This document shows positions 11,006 to 22,955 of a DNA stretch of 64,000 nt, piece after piece. Position numbers and translations under genes: made by a program. How positions within the stretch are numbered: position 1 is the stretch's first letter; every line of letters begins with the position of its first letter. The stretch covers positions 506,336,556 to 506,400,555 of the forward strand of contig NC_053392.1 of NCBI RefSeq assembly GCF_905171765.1, in the 5' to 3' direction. The notes under the pieces are model-generated. The model ran no database searches, was not told the origin of the DNA, and saw nothing but the letters and a program-made list of their open reading frames with translations. The DNA comes from Bufo bufo (taxonomy: Eukaryota > Chordata > Amphibia > Anura > Bufonidae).

Positions 11006-11371
11006 TGTCTCATCAACAAGAGTTCCTCACCGGCGAGGGGCTGTCCAGGCTGGTGAAGAAGCGCCCTCCTGCCTCATGAATGACAGGGCCGGACATCTCA
11101 CCACCTGCGCTGCTCCCCCGAGTAGCAGTACAAGGGTTGAGGCCCTGGGTAGTTCTACACTTCTGGGTAGCGGCACATGAACAGTCACTGCTCTAGTAGT
11201 GGAAGCAGAGCCTCTGTGTTTGAGTCTCCACTTGAAATAGCGGCACAGAAATGAGATTGCCAAGGATGGGTGAGATGTCCAATCTTGTCAATCAGGTGGC
11301 AGAGAGGAGCTTCTTAATCTTCACCAGTGGAGACAGCCCCTCGCAGGTGAAGAACTCTTGTTGATGAGACA
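11006..11371. mobile_element. MITE with about 40-bp terminal inverted repeats
   Basis: The left end TGTCTCATCAACAAGAGTTC is mirrored by GAACTCTTGTTGATGAGACA, and GGCGAGGGGCTGT by ACAGCCCCTCGC. The target duplication is unclear. Open frames here are artefacts of the inverted ends. Confidence 0.7.
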
Positions 11372-11847
11372 AAATCGTAAGAATTGATTCACTCATCTCT
11401 ATATGGCAGCGATTCATTTGGGATGAGTATGCCAAAGCCGCTCTCTGGTTACCTGGCTCAGGTAAAGGAGAGCCAAGTAAGGGATCCCATCTATGACCTT
11501 CACAAGAGCAATTAGACAGCAATTGTTCTGATAGGACAATTTCTTTAAAATGATTCATTTTTATTCCAAGGGAGAAAAAATTATCAACCTTACATCTTTG
11601 CCATCAATTGTGTTTCAGGCTTTACTATAGTTCTCGCATTCTATTCATGAAGAAGTAACACATAACTTAGACTACCAGATGTCTAGATAGACAATAGTGT
11701 GCAGGTAGATAAAGCAAAATTTATCACATGATTATCACCAGAAATCAATTTCGCTTCTGTAATTTATGGCCTCACGGAGAAAGAAACTCTTCTACTGCAT
11801 ATTGTTAAAGCATGTCATGTTGATTACCTTTCACAATATATGGACTT

Positions 11848-11880
11848 AAAGGGGTTGTCCAGCCAGCAAACTTTTTAAAA
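11848..11880. repeat. Left end of a TTAA-type MITE
   Basis: TTAAAGGGGTTGTCCAGCC matches the termini of the TTAA MITEs, but no mirrored right end follows within 2 kb. The region 11372-12160 is otherwise unremarkable. Confidence 0.4.
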
Positions 11881-12160
11881 AAATGGTCAAAATGGCTTTT
11901 TTTTTGAAAAGTTTATATTATTGATCTTCCTCTGCTCCCATTCTGACTCTTCCTGGATCTCCAGACAGTCTCTAATTTCCAGTCTCTCTTGACACAGGAA
12001 ATGTTACCACCCATCCTATCAATGGCCACAGCAGCGACCCACCTCAGCCAGTGAGCAAACAGGTAGGGCAGATAGGAATTGATTGGCATAAATAACAGGT
12101 ACTGTATATGTAGAATATAATGCATTCTGTATTATATTCATATATATAAGCACCTGACAC

Positions 12161-12452
12161 CAGGGATGTAGCTAAAGGCTTATGAGGCCTGGTGCAAGAG
12201 TTCAACTTGGGCCCCCCTTCCCTGTGGCCAGGGAAGCATATAGCCTTTGTGCTGCCTGAGGCAAAAATTTAAACAGCAACCCCCCCATGCCAAAGTCTTG
12301 ACCTTACCCCTGCCCTCCAGCCAGAAGTGTAACTTGACCAGCATGCACTTTCTATAATACTAGTGTCTTCTTATGTGGCAGAAGGGTATTTGGGCCCCCT
12401 CAGGCCATGGTTCCGGACTGCTACCGCTGAACCCCCTGTATCTATGCCCCTG
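12161..12452. mobile_element. hAT-type MITE with 8-bp flanks
   Basis: The left end CAGGGATGTAGCTA and right end TATGCCCCTG are imperfect inverted repeats. Flanking octamers CCTGACAC (12153-12160) and TCTGACAC (12453-12460) match at seven of eight positions, fitting an aged 8-bp hAT target duplication. C-rich interior, non-coding. Confidence 0.55.
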
Positions 12453-12469
12453 TCTGACACCCATAAGTG

Positions 12470-13916
12470 TCTGGGGAGGATTATGGTTTCTATTGTTTTA
12501 GCTTTATTTTCAATTAAAATGTCCAACTTAGTTTTTATTTAATTTTTTTAAGCAATTTGCTGTTTGGTTAAAATCTCTCCTTAATTTTTCTTACATTTTT
12601 TGATTTATTTCACATTTCCACCACTATTCTAGCAGTGAAAGACCACAACTTTTTTGCACAATAATTTTTGACTTTTTGCTGTTTATTCTTCTCTTGCCAC
12701 TTTTGAAAAGTGATAAGGTTTGGCAGGAGGGGGCGAGGCCAGGAAATTAGCACTTATTATAGCTGAAATCTATCATTCTCTGGCACACAGATATCCATAG
12801 ATGCATCACATTTATTAAGAGATGAGGGCTTTTTAACCCATTATTCCAACATATTTTAGTTTAACACTGATGTACCAAATGCCAGTCTTAGTAAATATCT
12901 TCCATGATCTTAGCATTCCTTGCATGCTCCCATACATAGATCATTTGCAAGAGATAAAATGGTAATATGCTGTCATGAGTGATCTGTGAAATGTGGAAAA
13001 GACATAGAATTTGGCCTCAACACATTTGGCCTCAGAGAAGCATGTAATGTCATCAATGGTGTCACATGTTTCCATGGTAACTGCTCAAATACCAAAGCAC
13101 CACCATCCACACTCCAGTAGTGGGTTCAATGCTCTTACTGATATGGAACTAATAGTTTCAGCCCCACGTTCATACATCAGAGCCAAATCCAGAAGACAAT
13201 GTGCACAAGAGCCATGAAACAAGGGGTGTAGATTAACGCTTTTACTGTCAAGAACATACCGTATGTAATACATCCTGATTTAAACTCTAGCTGTGGATAA
13301 AGTAATAGTGCTAGATCGTAGATACTGGTATTATATTGAAGAACATCTTAGATTTCTGGGCTCAGTATTAGAGGTGCAATATTTCTGTTGCACCAATCGT
13401 TTAAAGTCAGGAAGCATTAAGAAAAGGTTTACCTAATGGTTCTGTCTGTATAAGAAAGCAATGGACATCAGAAAGATAAATCACAGCCTGTTACTGTCAT
13501 CTATATCCCTGTACAGCTACTAATGGCCCCCGGTGGAAATCCAGGAACTTTCCTTCATGTTATCACCCCTTTTACCAGTCAGTCAGGGGATGTTTTTTCC
13601 TAGTAAAAGAGTGAGAAGATGCACAGTGACACATCTAATCTCCACCCGCACCTAATCAGGACATTTGTGATCAGGACCTAATAAGAACATCTGTTATCTC
13701 AGATCAGGACCTAATCAGGACATTTGTGACTCGAGTGTTCACCGATATCTGGATCTTGAAGCGTTTTGATCTGCTATTTCTGGTGATTAAGTCATGGTAC
13801 GGTATGTGACTGCAGGCAGACATGCATGGCCTGTTCAAATATCAAACTTTTATTTTTAGGAGATTTGGGGAATTTAAGGTTCTTCTTTGATCAGACTTTT
13901 AACTACAAACATTACA
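12470..13916. other. Single-copy-looking AT-rich sequence
   Basis: No convincing frame, terminal repeat or array. Short direct repeats of the phrase CTAATCAGGACATTTGTGA occur at about 13651-13730. I see no gene here. Confidence 0.4.
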
Positions 13917-14186
13917 GGGGTCATTCACTATGCTGAAATAATCCTAAATTAGGCGTATTTCAGGTGCAGATAGCGGAGCAACGGTTATCCGCTCACGCCA
14001 GGTCTAAAATTGTTTTAGTTGTAGAAAAAGGTCTAAATGTAAGACCGCTCAGATGCGGTCTTACATTTAGAACTGACACTGGATGCAGCGAAATTATAGA
14101 GATGCCTGCACCTCTACATAACTTCGGCAGATCCACCGCCAGTTTAGGGCTTTATTAGGACCGGCATCTAAAATGCCGATCCTACA
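13917..14186. mobile_element. Dispersed non-coding repeat, copy 2
   Basis: Shorter relative of 10192-10547, with the same order of blocks (CTGAAATA, TTAGGCGTATTTCAGGTGCA, CAGGTCTAAAA, the mirrored GTCTTACAT pair, ACCGGCATCTAAAATGCCG). Non-coding. Confidence 0.6.
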
Positions 14187-14880
14187 TTTTGATTCAGTTG
14201 TCTGCTTTCATCCAAAAATCTGCAGGTATGGGAGTATGATAGGATTTTTTTTTTCTTCTGTAATCCTGGAATTATTTTTGTTTGTAAAAACTGTGAAAAT
14301 TGTCTTGGCCAAGAAAGGTTTAATGGGTTAAAAACAGGAGGACCGCTCCATTAGCTCGCACATTTTTGTAGGTGGTGTAGGAATTGGTTAATTATCAAAT
14401 ATGCTGTAAACAATAATCATCACCTCTGCCAGCAGAACACAGCACGTCGTAAAAAAACGTTATTTGCTCATATGATGTTGAGTATAGTGCCAAAAAGCTC
14501 ATTCAGATGCAGCACTATGGCAGGGTTAGCACTGATGGCAGAAAACAAAAGTACTGCCACTTCAGTGTGACATGACCTGCTAAAATTCCACAAAGGGTGA
14601 AGAAACACAGTACATCAGCTCTCCTCCTACCTTTCCTGTTTTCCTTTTTAAGCACGTTTTCCATTCCAGCACAGACATGTCTTTTACTTTTTTCCAGCTT
14701 GTCACATCTCTCTCCTTTTCATTAACACAGCTGTCATCTTCACAGAGTATATATATGAGCTCAAACTTTACTTCTGGTTTTCATACCGACATATCCGCCA
14801 ATTTTTGAAAGAATAATTACAGACAAGGTTTCCGCTCTCATTTTGCAATTTTCATTGCTTACTTTTAGGGTATAATAGTC

Positions 14881-15255
14881 TCAAAGGAGTTGTTCACCCT
14901 TGGGGCCATTTTCTGGAGACCCCCTTGGGGACATTTTCTGGAGACCTGCCTGCTCTGCAAATACTCAGTGTCCCTGCATCAAAATGACATTGGCTTGACA
15001 TGGGTCACTGCAGCCAATGACTGGCGGCAGTGGTGACGTTGCAGCCATGGGTCCAGTGACACATGGGTTACATATCACCGCTGTGGCCAGTCATTGGTTG
15101 CAAAGGCACATGACCTGCATCAAACCAGATGCTGACGTGGGGATACCTGAGGCCTACAGAGATGGGGGAAGCAATGGAGCCGGATCTTGAACACAGTAGC
15201 AGGAAGCTGAAGGATATGCAGAAAAAGTCCCCAGTCGTGAACAACTCATTTAAAG
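14881..15255. mobile_element. Degraded TTAA-type MITE
   Basis: CAAAGGAGTTGTTCACCCTTGGGG at the left is mirrored by CCCCAGTCGTGAACAACTCATTT at the right. An internal tandem of TTTTCTGGAGACC occurs at 14910 and 14937. Ends are mutated relative to younger members. Confidence 0.6.
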
Positions 15256-15397
15256 ATTAACATTGTGATACATAAATTGAACCCAGGGTGAAGAACTGGT
15301 AGATTATAAACCCACACGAGGCAGATTTTCCACAGCCAAATTTCCACTATAGACTTTTTCAAGATTCTGCAGCAAAAATCCACATATTTTACAAATA

Positions 15398-15769
15398 TTA
15401 AAGGGGTTGTCCCATCATGGAAAATGGGGCATATTGCTAGGATATGCCCCCGTTGTCTTATAGGTGCAGGTCCCACTGCTAGGACCCACACCTATATCGA
15501 GAAACAGAGCCCCGCAAGGTCGTGGCTGGAGGACTCAGGTCCAGCCACCACCAAGCCGGTTCCCCATAGAAGTGAATAGCTATTTTCGCCGGCCCCATAG
15601 AAAACGAATGGAGAGGGGCTGCGCATGCGCAGTGCACCCTCCTTCACTGGCAGGGATCCGTTCTCAATATAGGTGCGGGTCCTAGCCGTGGGACCTGCAC
15701 CTATAAGACAATGGGGGCATATCTTAGGGATATGCCCCCATTGTCCATGATGAGACAACCCCTTTAATG
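15398..15769. mobile_element. TTAA-flanked MITE
   Basis: The TTAAAGGGGTTGTC terminus is mirrored by GACAACCCCTTTAA; inner blocks GATATGCCCC and TATAGGTGCAGGTCC are each mirrored near the right end. Arms are over 100 bp and the middle is a short C-rich loop. Both flanks are intact TTAA. Confidence 0.85.
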
Positions 15770-15829
15770 TATCTTTGTCATCTCAGTGTCCTCCAAGAAG
15801 ATACAGGGAAGAATCGTGACATATTTTAC

Positions 15830-16080
15830 CTTGTTAGCATGCCACCGTACATGCACTATTATATGCAAATGAAGGCAGAACAATAACAAAATGGGTTTCA
15901 CGTAGGAGCAGTAAATCAAATGATAAACTGCATGTCTCAGTTACCTCAGTTACCATAGCATTTCTTGTATCATGCAAGACAGAAAGTGCGGTTTGAATAT
16001 TTATCAGAATGCTTTTTTCACATTTCACATTTCCATTGCTAGACGTGGCGTACTTTAACAAATCGTGTTTAACTCTTTGA
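15830..16080. other. Single-copy candidate conserved non-coding segment
   Basis: Not part of any repeat I can find. It contains an octamer-type motif (TATGCAAATG), ATTTATCAGAAT and several AT-rich homeodomain-like words. The regulatory suggestion is inference only. Confidence 0.25.
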
Positions 16081-16214
16081 TATCAGTAGCCAAAGTAAAG
16101 CCAAATTCATATCCTATGCTGTATAATGCTGATCTTGAAATTACCTTCATTTTTACTCCTGTTCTACAAATAAATTCTCACATGGTATGACCAGTGTAAG
16201 AAACTTCTTATTAA

Positions 16215-16887
16215 GGCTTCATTCACATATCGGTTTGCAGAACCAATAGAAGTCGATAGGGCCAGTTTTTTAATGGCCTGTGAATTGCGGAAGTCCTATT
16301 TTTGGCCATTTTCACTACCAGGAGTTAATGGGACTCTTTTTAACATCCGTATAGACAGGAGTTCACCCGTCTACCGGCTGTTAAAAAACGTCTGCAAGGA
16401 TCTTTCAGGGGCTAAAATAAAAAATAAACAAAAACTCATTTTATCCACTTCAATGCACGGGGACACTCTCTCCTTCTTGTAAGCAGCAGGTGACATCACA
16501 TGATCATTTTGGAACCGCAGGTCCTGCAGAATCTAGTGACGAGCAAGTGTCCCTATGTGTTCAAGTGGAAGCTACACTACACTGAGAGGCACTAAGAGGG
16601 GCATTAAAATTTAAAATGCTGGCATATACTAAGAAGGACCTTATATATAAGGGGAGTACTAAGAAGGGCCTTAGATATATTGGGGATCACTAAGAGAAGC
16701 ATTATTCATACTGGAGGGGCATTATGGGGGCCATTTTATGTACAATGGGCACGAAGGGGGAGCATCATGTATACTTAGGGAGCTGCAAAGGTTAGGATTA
16801 AAAAAATAAAGCATATGAAATTCAACCATTAAAAACGGACGCAAAATGGCCATGATAAACATTTTTATTTCACTGTCGTGTGAATAG
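16215..16887. mobile_element. TWA-flanked MITE, decayed
   Basis: The left flank is TAA and the left end GGCTTCATTCACAT. CGTGTGAATAG near 16877 is the decayed mirror. Interior holds CCGT/ACGG-rich phrases like other family members. The right boundary is approximate. Confidence 0.45.
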
Positions 16888-18475
16888 GGGAGAAACTTGT
16901 CCCTACTGTTTGTTGGTCTACAGGACAGTCAGCTTGTCTCTGACAGTCTTGTAAGAATCCTACAAAAAAAAAAAGGTTAGTCTCATGCTAATCTGATTCA
17001 TCTTTAGCTTGGGAATGACTAATGGTTGTGCTTAGACAAGGGACAATATTTTTGTCCTACTGTCCTACAATTTTTGTCCCATGCTGCAGCCAATAGTCGC
17101 ACAGCCAGACATAGGACAGTGAAGAGGGGGAGACGGCTGGTCTCCTGGGACACAGAGAAGATTATCTATATATTTCTTGTTTTCTATTATAATATGAAAC
17201 AGGTTCAAAGGAAATGAGGACATTAAGAGAGGAAGAACGGAGGTTCTTTTAGTGCATTTTCCATATTTAATGTTCCTTTATCAAAGGGTTTAATGGCGGC
17301 CAACTGCAATCAATACATCGTAGCAGGCAGATGTTGGATGTACATGGAAGGGAAATATGATTTTCAAGGACATGTGCTATCTGCATTTTCCATGGACAGC
17401 ACACGTACTCATTGAATTTAATGTGTTTGTTCACATATCAGAGGTCACCGTGGATCAGTGGAAAAATCATATAGACGCTCACTACTTTGAACCATGATGC
17501 AGAGCCAACATGCCCACTAAAGTCTATGGATCCGTGGAAAAACACTGATACAACATGGATAGGAGTGGAAATATGTTATCACACTTTGGCTAATGCTATT
17601 CTGTCTGATTCACTAATATATGGCCATTTTTTTTTATTTAAATGGGTACAGTATGGGTCCATAGTAGTCTAGCATGCCATACAACAAAGATTGTAATATG
17701 GCAGTATGAATGAGATCAAAGGAATATACAGTAGACTGAATATAGTCTTTTGGATAACGACTATGCCCACATTTAGAAAGCTGCACCACTACTTCCATCT
17801 GGAGGAAAAGTGCCTATCAATTTATGCATTTTCTACAGTGGTTTCATCAAAACCTCTTTCTTTCAAAACTATGGTTCTAGGAAAATATTACTTGAATTAC
17901 TCAAGGGATAGAACATGTGTTTTTTTGTCATCACTTGGAAATGATTTTTTTTATAATTTTTTAAAGCTAGAGAATTGCTAAAGTTAGCAAGATGTCCATA
18001 TACACCAGTTTGCGGCAATACTCGGTAAAAGTCATCTTCACACAATTTTTTCAATGCATTTAAATAACCCACAAAATATGTCCACAGATTTTGATAAATT
18101 TTAGATCATGGGTGGAGAATATTGCTTCTAGGAGAAATATTTCCACTTTCACACAGAATTTTTGTAACTCTCAATCCAACTTGTAGAGCAGTACACAAAG
18201 CCTGTAAAGTTCCATACTAAAGCCGACCGTATACATTAGACAGCTCTCCATACCTCTCCACACATATTCAAACTTGGCTCGTTTCCTGAATGGTGAGAAA
18301 GTTGCTGTCAGACACCTCTGTCAGCAGCTTATCTCCCAGAGACCAAAAGGACTGGGCAGTGGAAACTTGAGTAACGGATCCTTATCTGCCATTGATTGAG
18401 ATTTAGGAGGCCTCAACACATTTGATAGTTAGTGGTTAGATATTTATGTACCTGGCATAGCCAACTTAAAGGTCG
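16888..18475. other. Mostly unassigned AT-rich sequence
   Basis: Contains a T-rich and A-rich composition, a poly-A run at 16961, and a fragment at about 18218-18446 whose ends (CCGTATACATTAGA and CACATTTGATAGTTAG) resemble a worn foldback. No coding frame with recognisable residues. Confidence 0.35.
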
Positions 18476-19393
18476 TTCTCTAATAATTAAGAAAATTAAA
18501 ATACTTAAATATTACTTTATTATAAATATATTACCAAATACCTTTCCTTAGTTATAATGGCTCGTTTTGTCTAGGGAGCAACATTAGGAGCAATAAAACA
18601 GACACCATCCTATTAGCATACATAAAACCTGTCCATATCACACAGGAGGACAAGTAACTTCAGAACATGGAGCTAAAGAGCTGCCTCATCCTCCTCTCTG
18701 CTCTGTTAGACAAGGATTATGATCCTGATTTGAATACAGTTGATCTTTAGCTGGATCACTGTAGAAATGTAGTTCATGAGGAGACATGAAGTACAGAGAG
18801 GATGGACAGGACAGACTGTGATGATGTGGGGCTGTGGTAATGGAGACTTCATACAATGCTGCTGCTCATCAGCCACATCTCCACCTCCTCTCTGTACTTC
18901 ATGTCTCCTCATGAACTCCATTCCTACAGAGATTCAGCTGAAGATCAGCTGTATTCAGGATCATAATCCCTGACAAGTAAGAGAAGAGGCTGAGGCAGCT
19001 CTTTAGCTCAGTGTTGTCCTGCTGTGTGATTAGGACAGGCTTTCTGTGTACTAATAGGACGGAGTACATTTTATTTCTTCAAATGCTTGCTCCTTAAGGG
19101 TATTGCACATGGGCAGATTTTCTGTCGAAGATCGCTAACGAACGTTCATATGAACGCTCATTAGTGATCATCTTGCAGTGTAATACTGCCGCCGATTGCC
19201 CGATGAACAGGCATGTAATAGCAGCGGTCTCATCCGCTAGCGAGCAGGAATGCTTCCCTCCCGACAATCATCTGCCTGATTGGGGTGTCTAATACACCCT
19301 TTAGACAAAACGAGCCATTATAACTAATGAAAGCATTTGGGAATATATTTATATTGAAGTAATATTTTCTGAATTCCCGGAGAACCACTTTAA
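18476..19393. mobile_element. TTAA-flanked foldback containing a second palindrome and a MITE
   Basis: The outer ends TTAAAGGTCGTTCTC and GGAGAACCACTTTAA are inverted, and the long inner block AACGAGCCATTATAACTAA (right) mirrors the left side near 18551-18577. Inside, 18712-18800 mirrors 18890-18970, centred on a CTTCATGAGGAGACATGAA-type hairpin. At about 19098-19302 lies a further inverted-end unit (TATTGCACATGGGCAGAT against ATCTGCCTGATTGGGGTG). Three structures are stacked in less than 1 kb. Confidence 0.7.
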
Positions 19394-19999
19394 GGTTCTA
19401 TACAAAAGGCTATAAAGGAAGAAATAATTCATTTCTGGTTTTGGCAGAAAAAGGGCATCAAAACTGCACTGTGTGGACAAGACAAAGATTTGTGATACTT
19501 ACATAGTTCACCATCTTTCAATACAAGTAACAGGTGTGTGAAAAGCAATCTTTATTTCACACATAATAGACATTACCAATCAAAGTCAAATGAATTCTTT
19601 CATCTTTTAAGTTATTTCTCACCTATACTAAACTGACAATTATGAATTAAAGCAACAAAATCAGAAACACTGTGAATTCTGCCTGTAAAAAAAATCATTA
19701 AGCAACATAAAAACAACATTAATTTTACTTAGTCGATATCTAGAGACTATTTCTTTCAGGTTAAATGCTTTTAAACATTAACTTTCTACTTGAAGAATTA
19801 GAGCATTTCCATTGAACGAAAAGGAGCTTCGACAGAAATGCCAATTACACACTTCTTTTAGTCCATACCACCCCCTGTCGAGGGTTTGCAGGTCTAAGTG
19901 AGTAGGATTCAGAAAGGTAAAGTACACTATCACCTGCCGTTACCTGTATTGTGAGATATTGCCAGTGTCTCCTTATAATAAGGGAAGAAAGGGATACAA
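19394..19999. other. AT-rich single-copy-looking sequence
   Basis: No inverted ends, array or recognisable frame. Several homeodomain-like ATTA words; nothing stronger. Confidence 0.3.
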
Positions 20000-20124
20000 A
20001 TGAGCTCTTAACAAGCTCTGCCTCTAATGCCAGGAGATGTAAGGTAGCTATCCCGTAAGAGAATGTTCGGCCCTTTAAATAGGCCTTGAGACATGACTCG
20101 GATATTAAATAAGCCAGTATCTCA

Positions 20125-20169
20125 TCTGCAGACAGCTGTTTTTGGGTGATTGCCCCTCATCAGTGCAGA
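20125..20169 (-). ncRNA. Hammerhead-ribozyme-like element, inactivated core
   Basis: On the minus strand: TCTGCA, CTGATGA, hairpin GGGG-CAATCA-CCC, then AAAA where GAAA is expected, the palindrome ACAGCTGT, C, then TGCAGA. Stem I is a perfect 6-bp helix and stem III the short self-complementary type. The G-to-A change in the invariant GAAA should abolish cleavage. Confidence 0.6.
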
Positions 20170-20202
20170 GCAGAGAGTACTGGCATAACTGGGTGAGAGG
20201 CC

Positions 20203-20248
20203 TAAGAACTGACGAGGGGCAATCACCCCGAAACAGCTGTCGGCAGAT
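20203..20248 (+). ncRNA. Hammerhead-ribozyme core with intact conserved bases
   Basis: CTGACGA (20209-20215), stem II GGGG-CAATCA-CCCC, GAAA (20230-20233), self-complementary stem III ACAGCTGT, then C at the cleavage position. All core bases match the hammerhead consensus. The left strand of stem I (about CCTAAGAA) does not pair well with GGCAGATG, so cleavage in isolation is uncertain. Minimal hammerheads with a palindromic stem III are known to act as dimers in Penelope-like elements and retrozymes. Confidence 0.65.
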
Positions 20249-20280
20249 GAGTTGCTGGCTTATTTAATATACTGTACATA

Positions 20281-20980
20281 CAGTGCAATATTTCCCTCAC
20301 GCAAAAGCTCCAGCTTCTTACAACTAATTAGAATGCAAATCTCTTTTGCAGTATTCAGAGCTAGATATGTCATGATCTCCGTCTACAAGGTACTGTAAAT
20401 TTGCCAGGAGAGTGCCATTTTTAGTCTGTGTAAAGAGGAATGCAAATGTCGCACAGAGCACCTGAGGCTTTTACATTGCTCTCCACAGTCGCCTAATAAC
20501 TCAGCAGATGGGTCTTCTGCACGAAATATTAACACTTTGTTCCACATTTTAGCTCATGAAGCTCTACGGTATATATAACATGATATAAACATTTTCCTTT
20601 GTAAAGTTTGCCAAATATTTGTGACCACTGTTCATATTTTTTATTATATATCATCTGTACAGCACTATTTGTTCTAGGTCTCAGTGTCAAATAAAATGCT
20701 ATAGGGCAGCATCTCTCACTAAATATTCTATGTTGCTCTGACGCACACCATGTCTACAGATTGAGAGAACATGACTTTCCTGCTCAGCAAAACTTGTTAA
20801 TGATCCAAACTTGATAGGAGGGCACAACGAGAAGAGGTGCCCACAGGGCAGTTCATAACTTTACCTACCAGAGAAAAAACGACAAAACACTTGGCCAAAT
20901 ACAAATTAAGAATAGTTAGGGTATTCTTATAAGAGTATTTTGCTGTAGATTTCACTCCATGTAATCCAAAGGGTGAAATC
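20281..20980. other. Single-copy candidate conserved non-coding segment
   Basis: No repeat relation seen. Two exact octamer motifs ATGCAAAT lie within about 105 bp (near 20333 and 20441), with TAATTAG and CACCTG words between and around them. Such clusters are common in developmental enhancers, but this is only suggestive. Confidence 0.3.
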
Positions 20981-20984
20981 TGTG

Positions 20985-21247
20985 GTGGAATCGCTATTGC
21001 GATTGCTCATCCCATACAGCTGCACTGTTTTTGGGCAGCAGATCACTGTTTAGACAGCTCAATTTGCTGCCCAGAAACGATAATTGGTTTGCTTTCACGA
21101 ACGACAGGATCACCCAATGGACGAGCATTTTGCTCATTTATTGGGTGATCGGTGGCACATTTACACAGGCAGATTGTTGGTAACAAGTGTTTGCAGGAAT
21201 GTTCATTCCAGATAATCTGCCCAATTATCAGGCAGTGTAAATCCACC
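20985..21247. mobile_element. MITE fragment
   Basis: The right part (CCTGATAATTGGGCAGATT on the minus strand) and inverted GGGTGATC blocks at 21109 and 21144 mark a foldback of the kind also seen at 19098-19302. The left end is worn. Confidence 0.4.
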
Positions 21248-21516
21248 TTTATGTAAGTCACCAGGTTTCTTCTGCCTATCTGAAGGCAACCTAAAATAGT
21301 GACAGAGACCCAGATTTCAGTTGTGTCTTTCTGTAGTTTGCATAAAATCACCCTATATCTCAGGAGCCACAGATTTAGTCTTCAATATTCATGAGCTCCA
21401 GTTCCCTAGGCCATTCCACATTGATTGACAACTTTCTCCTTATACTGTGCATAGGGAGGAATCTGTCAATCAGTAGAGGGTGGGCAGGGGTAGTATCAAG
21501 GACTACACTGCATATA

Positions 21517-22559
21517 CACTCACCTAAAGAATTATTAGGAACACCATACTAATACAGTGTTGGACCGTCTTTTGCCTTCAGAACTGCCTTAATTCTACGT
21601 GGCATTGATTCAGCAAGGTGCTGATAGCATTCTTTAGAAATGTTGGCCCATATTGATAGGATAGTATGTTGCAGTTGATGGAGATTTGAGGGATGCACAT
21701 CTAGGGCACGAAGCTCCCATTCCACCACATCCCAAAGATGCTCTATTGGGTTGAGATCTGGTGACTGTGGGGTCCATTTTAGTGCAGTGAACTCATTGTC
21801 AGAAACCAATTTGAAATGATTCGAGCTTTGTGACATGGTGCATTATCCTTCTGGAAGTAGCCATCAGAGGATGGATACATGTTCTCATTCTGTTTACGCC
21901 AAATTCGGACTCTACCATTTGAATGTCTCAACAGAAATCAATACTCATCAGACCAGGCAACATTTTTCCAGTCTTCAACAGTCCAATTTTGGTGAGCTCG
22001 TGCAAATTGTAGCCTCTTTTTGCTATTTGTAGTGGAGATGAGTGGTACCCGGTGGGGTCTTCTGCTGTTGTAGCCCATCCGCCTCAAGGTTGTGCGTGTT
22101 GTGGCTTCACAAATGCTTTGCTGCATACCTCGGTTGTAACGAGTGGTTATTTCAGTCAACGTTGCTCTTCTATCAGCTTGAATCAGTCGGCCCATTCTCC
22201 TCTGACCTCTAGCATCCACAAGGCATTTTTGCCCACAGGACTGCCGCATACTGGATGTTATTCCCTTTTCACACCATTCTTTGTAAACCCTAGAAATGGT
22301 TGTGCGTGAAAATCCCAGTAACTGAGCAGATTGTGAAATACTCAGACCGGCCCGTCTGGCACCAACAACCATGCCATGCTCAAAATTGCTTAAATCACCT
22401 TTCTTTCCCATTCTGACATTCAGTTTGGAGTTCAGGAGATTGTCTTGACCAGGACCACACCCCTAAATGCATTGAAGCAACTGCCATGTGATTGGTTGAC
22501 TAGATAATTGCATTAATGAGAAATAGAACAGGTGTTTCTAATAATTCTTTAGGTGAGTG
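21517..22559 (-). mobile_element. Tc1-like DNA transposon, internally deleted
   Basis: The termini CACTCACCTAAAGAATTATT and its mirror ending in CTTTAGGTGAGTG are flanked by TA on both sides (21515-21516 and 22560-22561), the signature duplication of Tc1/mariner elements. The 1,043-bp unit is shorter than a usual 1.2-1.6 kb Tc1 because part of the transposase is missing. Confidence 0.9.
21549..22411 (-). pseudogene. Tc1-like transposase, deleted and frameshifted
   Basis: A Tc1 transposase cuts the element at its inverted ends and joins it to a TA site. The N-terminal part reads openly from 22411 with a helix-turn-helix region (SISQSAQLLGFSRTTISRVY) and a second DNA-binding segment (NSRRPHRVPL), then the first catalytic aspartate in WSDEY. 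Right after that comes a stop and a jump of about 60 residues: the glycine-rich GGGVMVWG segment typical of the family is missing. QKDNAPCH, with the second aspartate, survives at about 21850, then the frame shifts by one base before [12 protein letters not shown], which holds the final glutamate. Spacing from aspartate to glutamate is about 34 residues, fitting DD34E. It cannot make active protein. Confidence 0.9.
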
Positions 22560-22687
22560 TACATGTACACAGCATTACACAGATTACATCACCAACTTCT
22601 TGCGGCTGATAAAGGGTGATTTTATGAAAAAGGCACCAAGCCATCAGGCAAGTGATGCATTAAGGGAATCAAGGTCTCTGCCACTAG

Positions 22688-22955
22688 TAGAGATGAGCAA
22701 ATAAATTCTAAACAGATTTGATATGAATTAGAATTTTTGGTGATTCGATTAATGCAAAAAGAGAGGGAAAAGAGAGACAGAGTGAAATACTAAAAATATA
22801 GAGCGACAGTAGAAAAAAGTGAGAGACTAGAAAGAAACAAATATCCTAGGAGAACTACTTTCGATTTGGGTAGAATCGATTCAGACATGAATCGAATTGG
22901 TCAATTGATTTGGCCGGATCAACAAATTCTGATTCTGAATGACTGGCTCATCTCT
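22688..22955. mobile_element. hAT-type MITE, TAGAGATGAGC termini
   Basis: The TAGAGATGAGC left end is mirrored by GCTCATCTCTA; the interior has GATTCGATT/AATCGATTC pairs. The terminus resembles the TAGTGTTGAGCGAAC end of the large hAT element at 42550, so it is probably a non-autonomous relative. Flanking octamers do not match convincingly. Confidence 0.55.

Larger units (their letters stand above)
20000..20280. mobile_element. Penelope-like fragment pair in opposed orientation
   Basis: The minus-strand fragment (20000-20190) carries the same blocks as 7296-7560. It meets an inverted plus-strand piece (about 20205-20275), so the text around GATATTAAATAAGCCAG at 20101 is mirrored by CTGGCTTATTTAATAT near 20254. 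Each side has a hammerhead core. The spacer between the two cores is about 40 bp. Confidence 0.6.
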
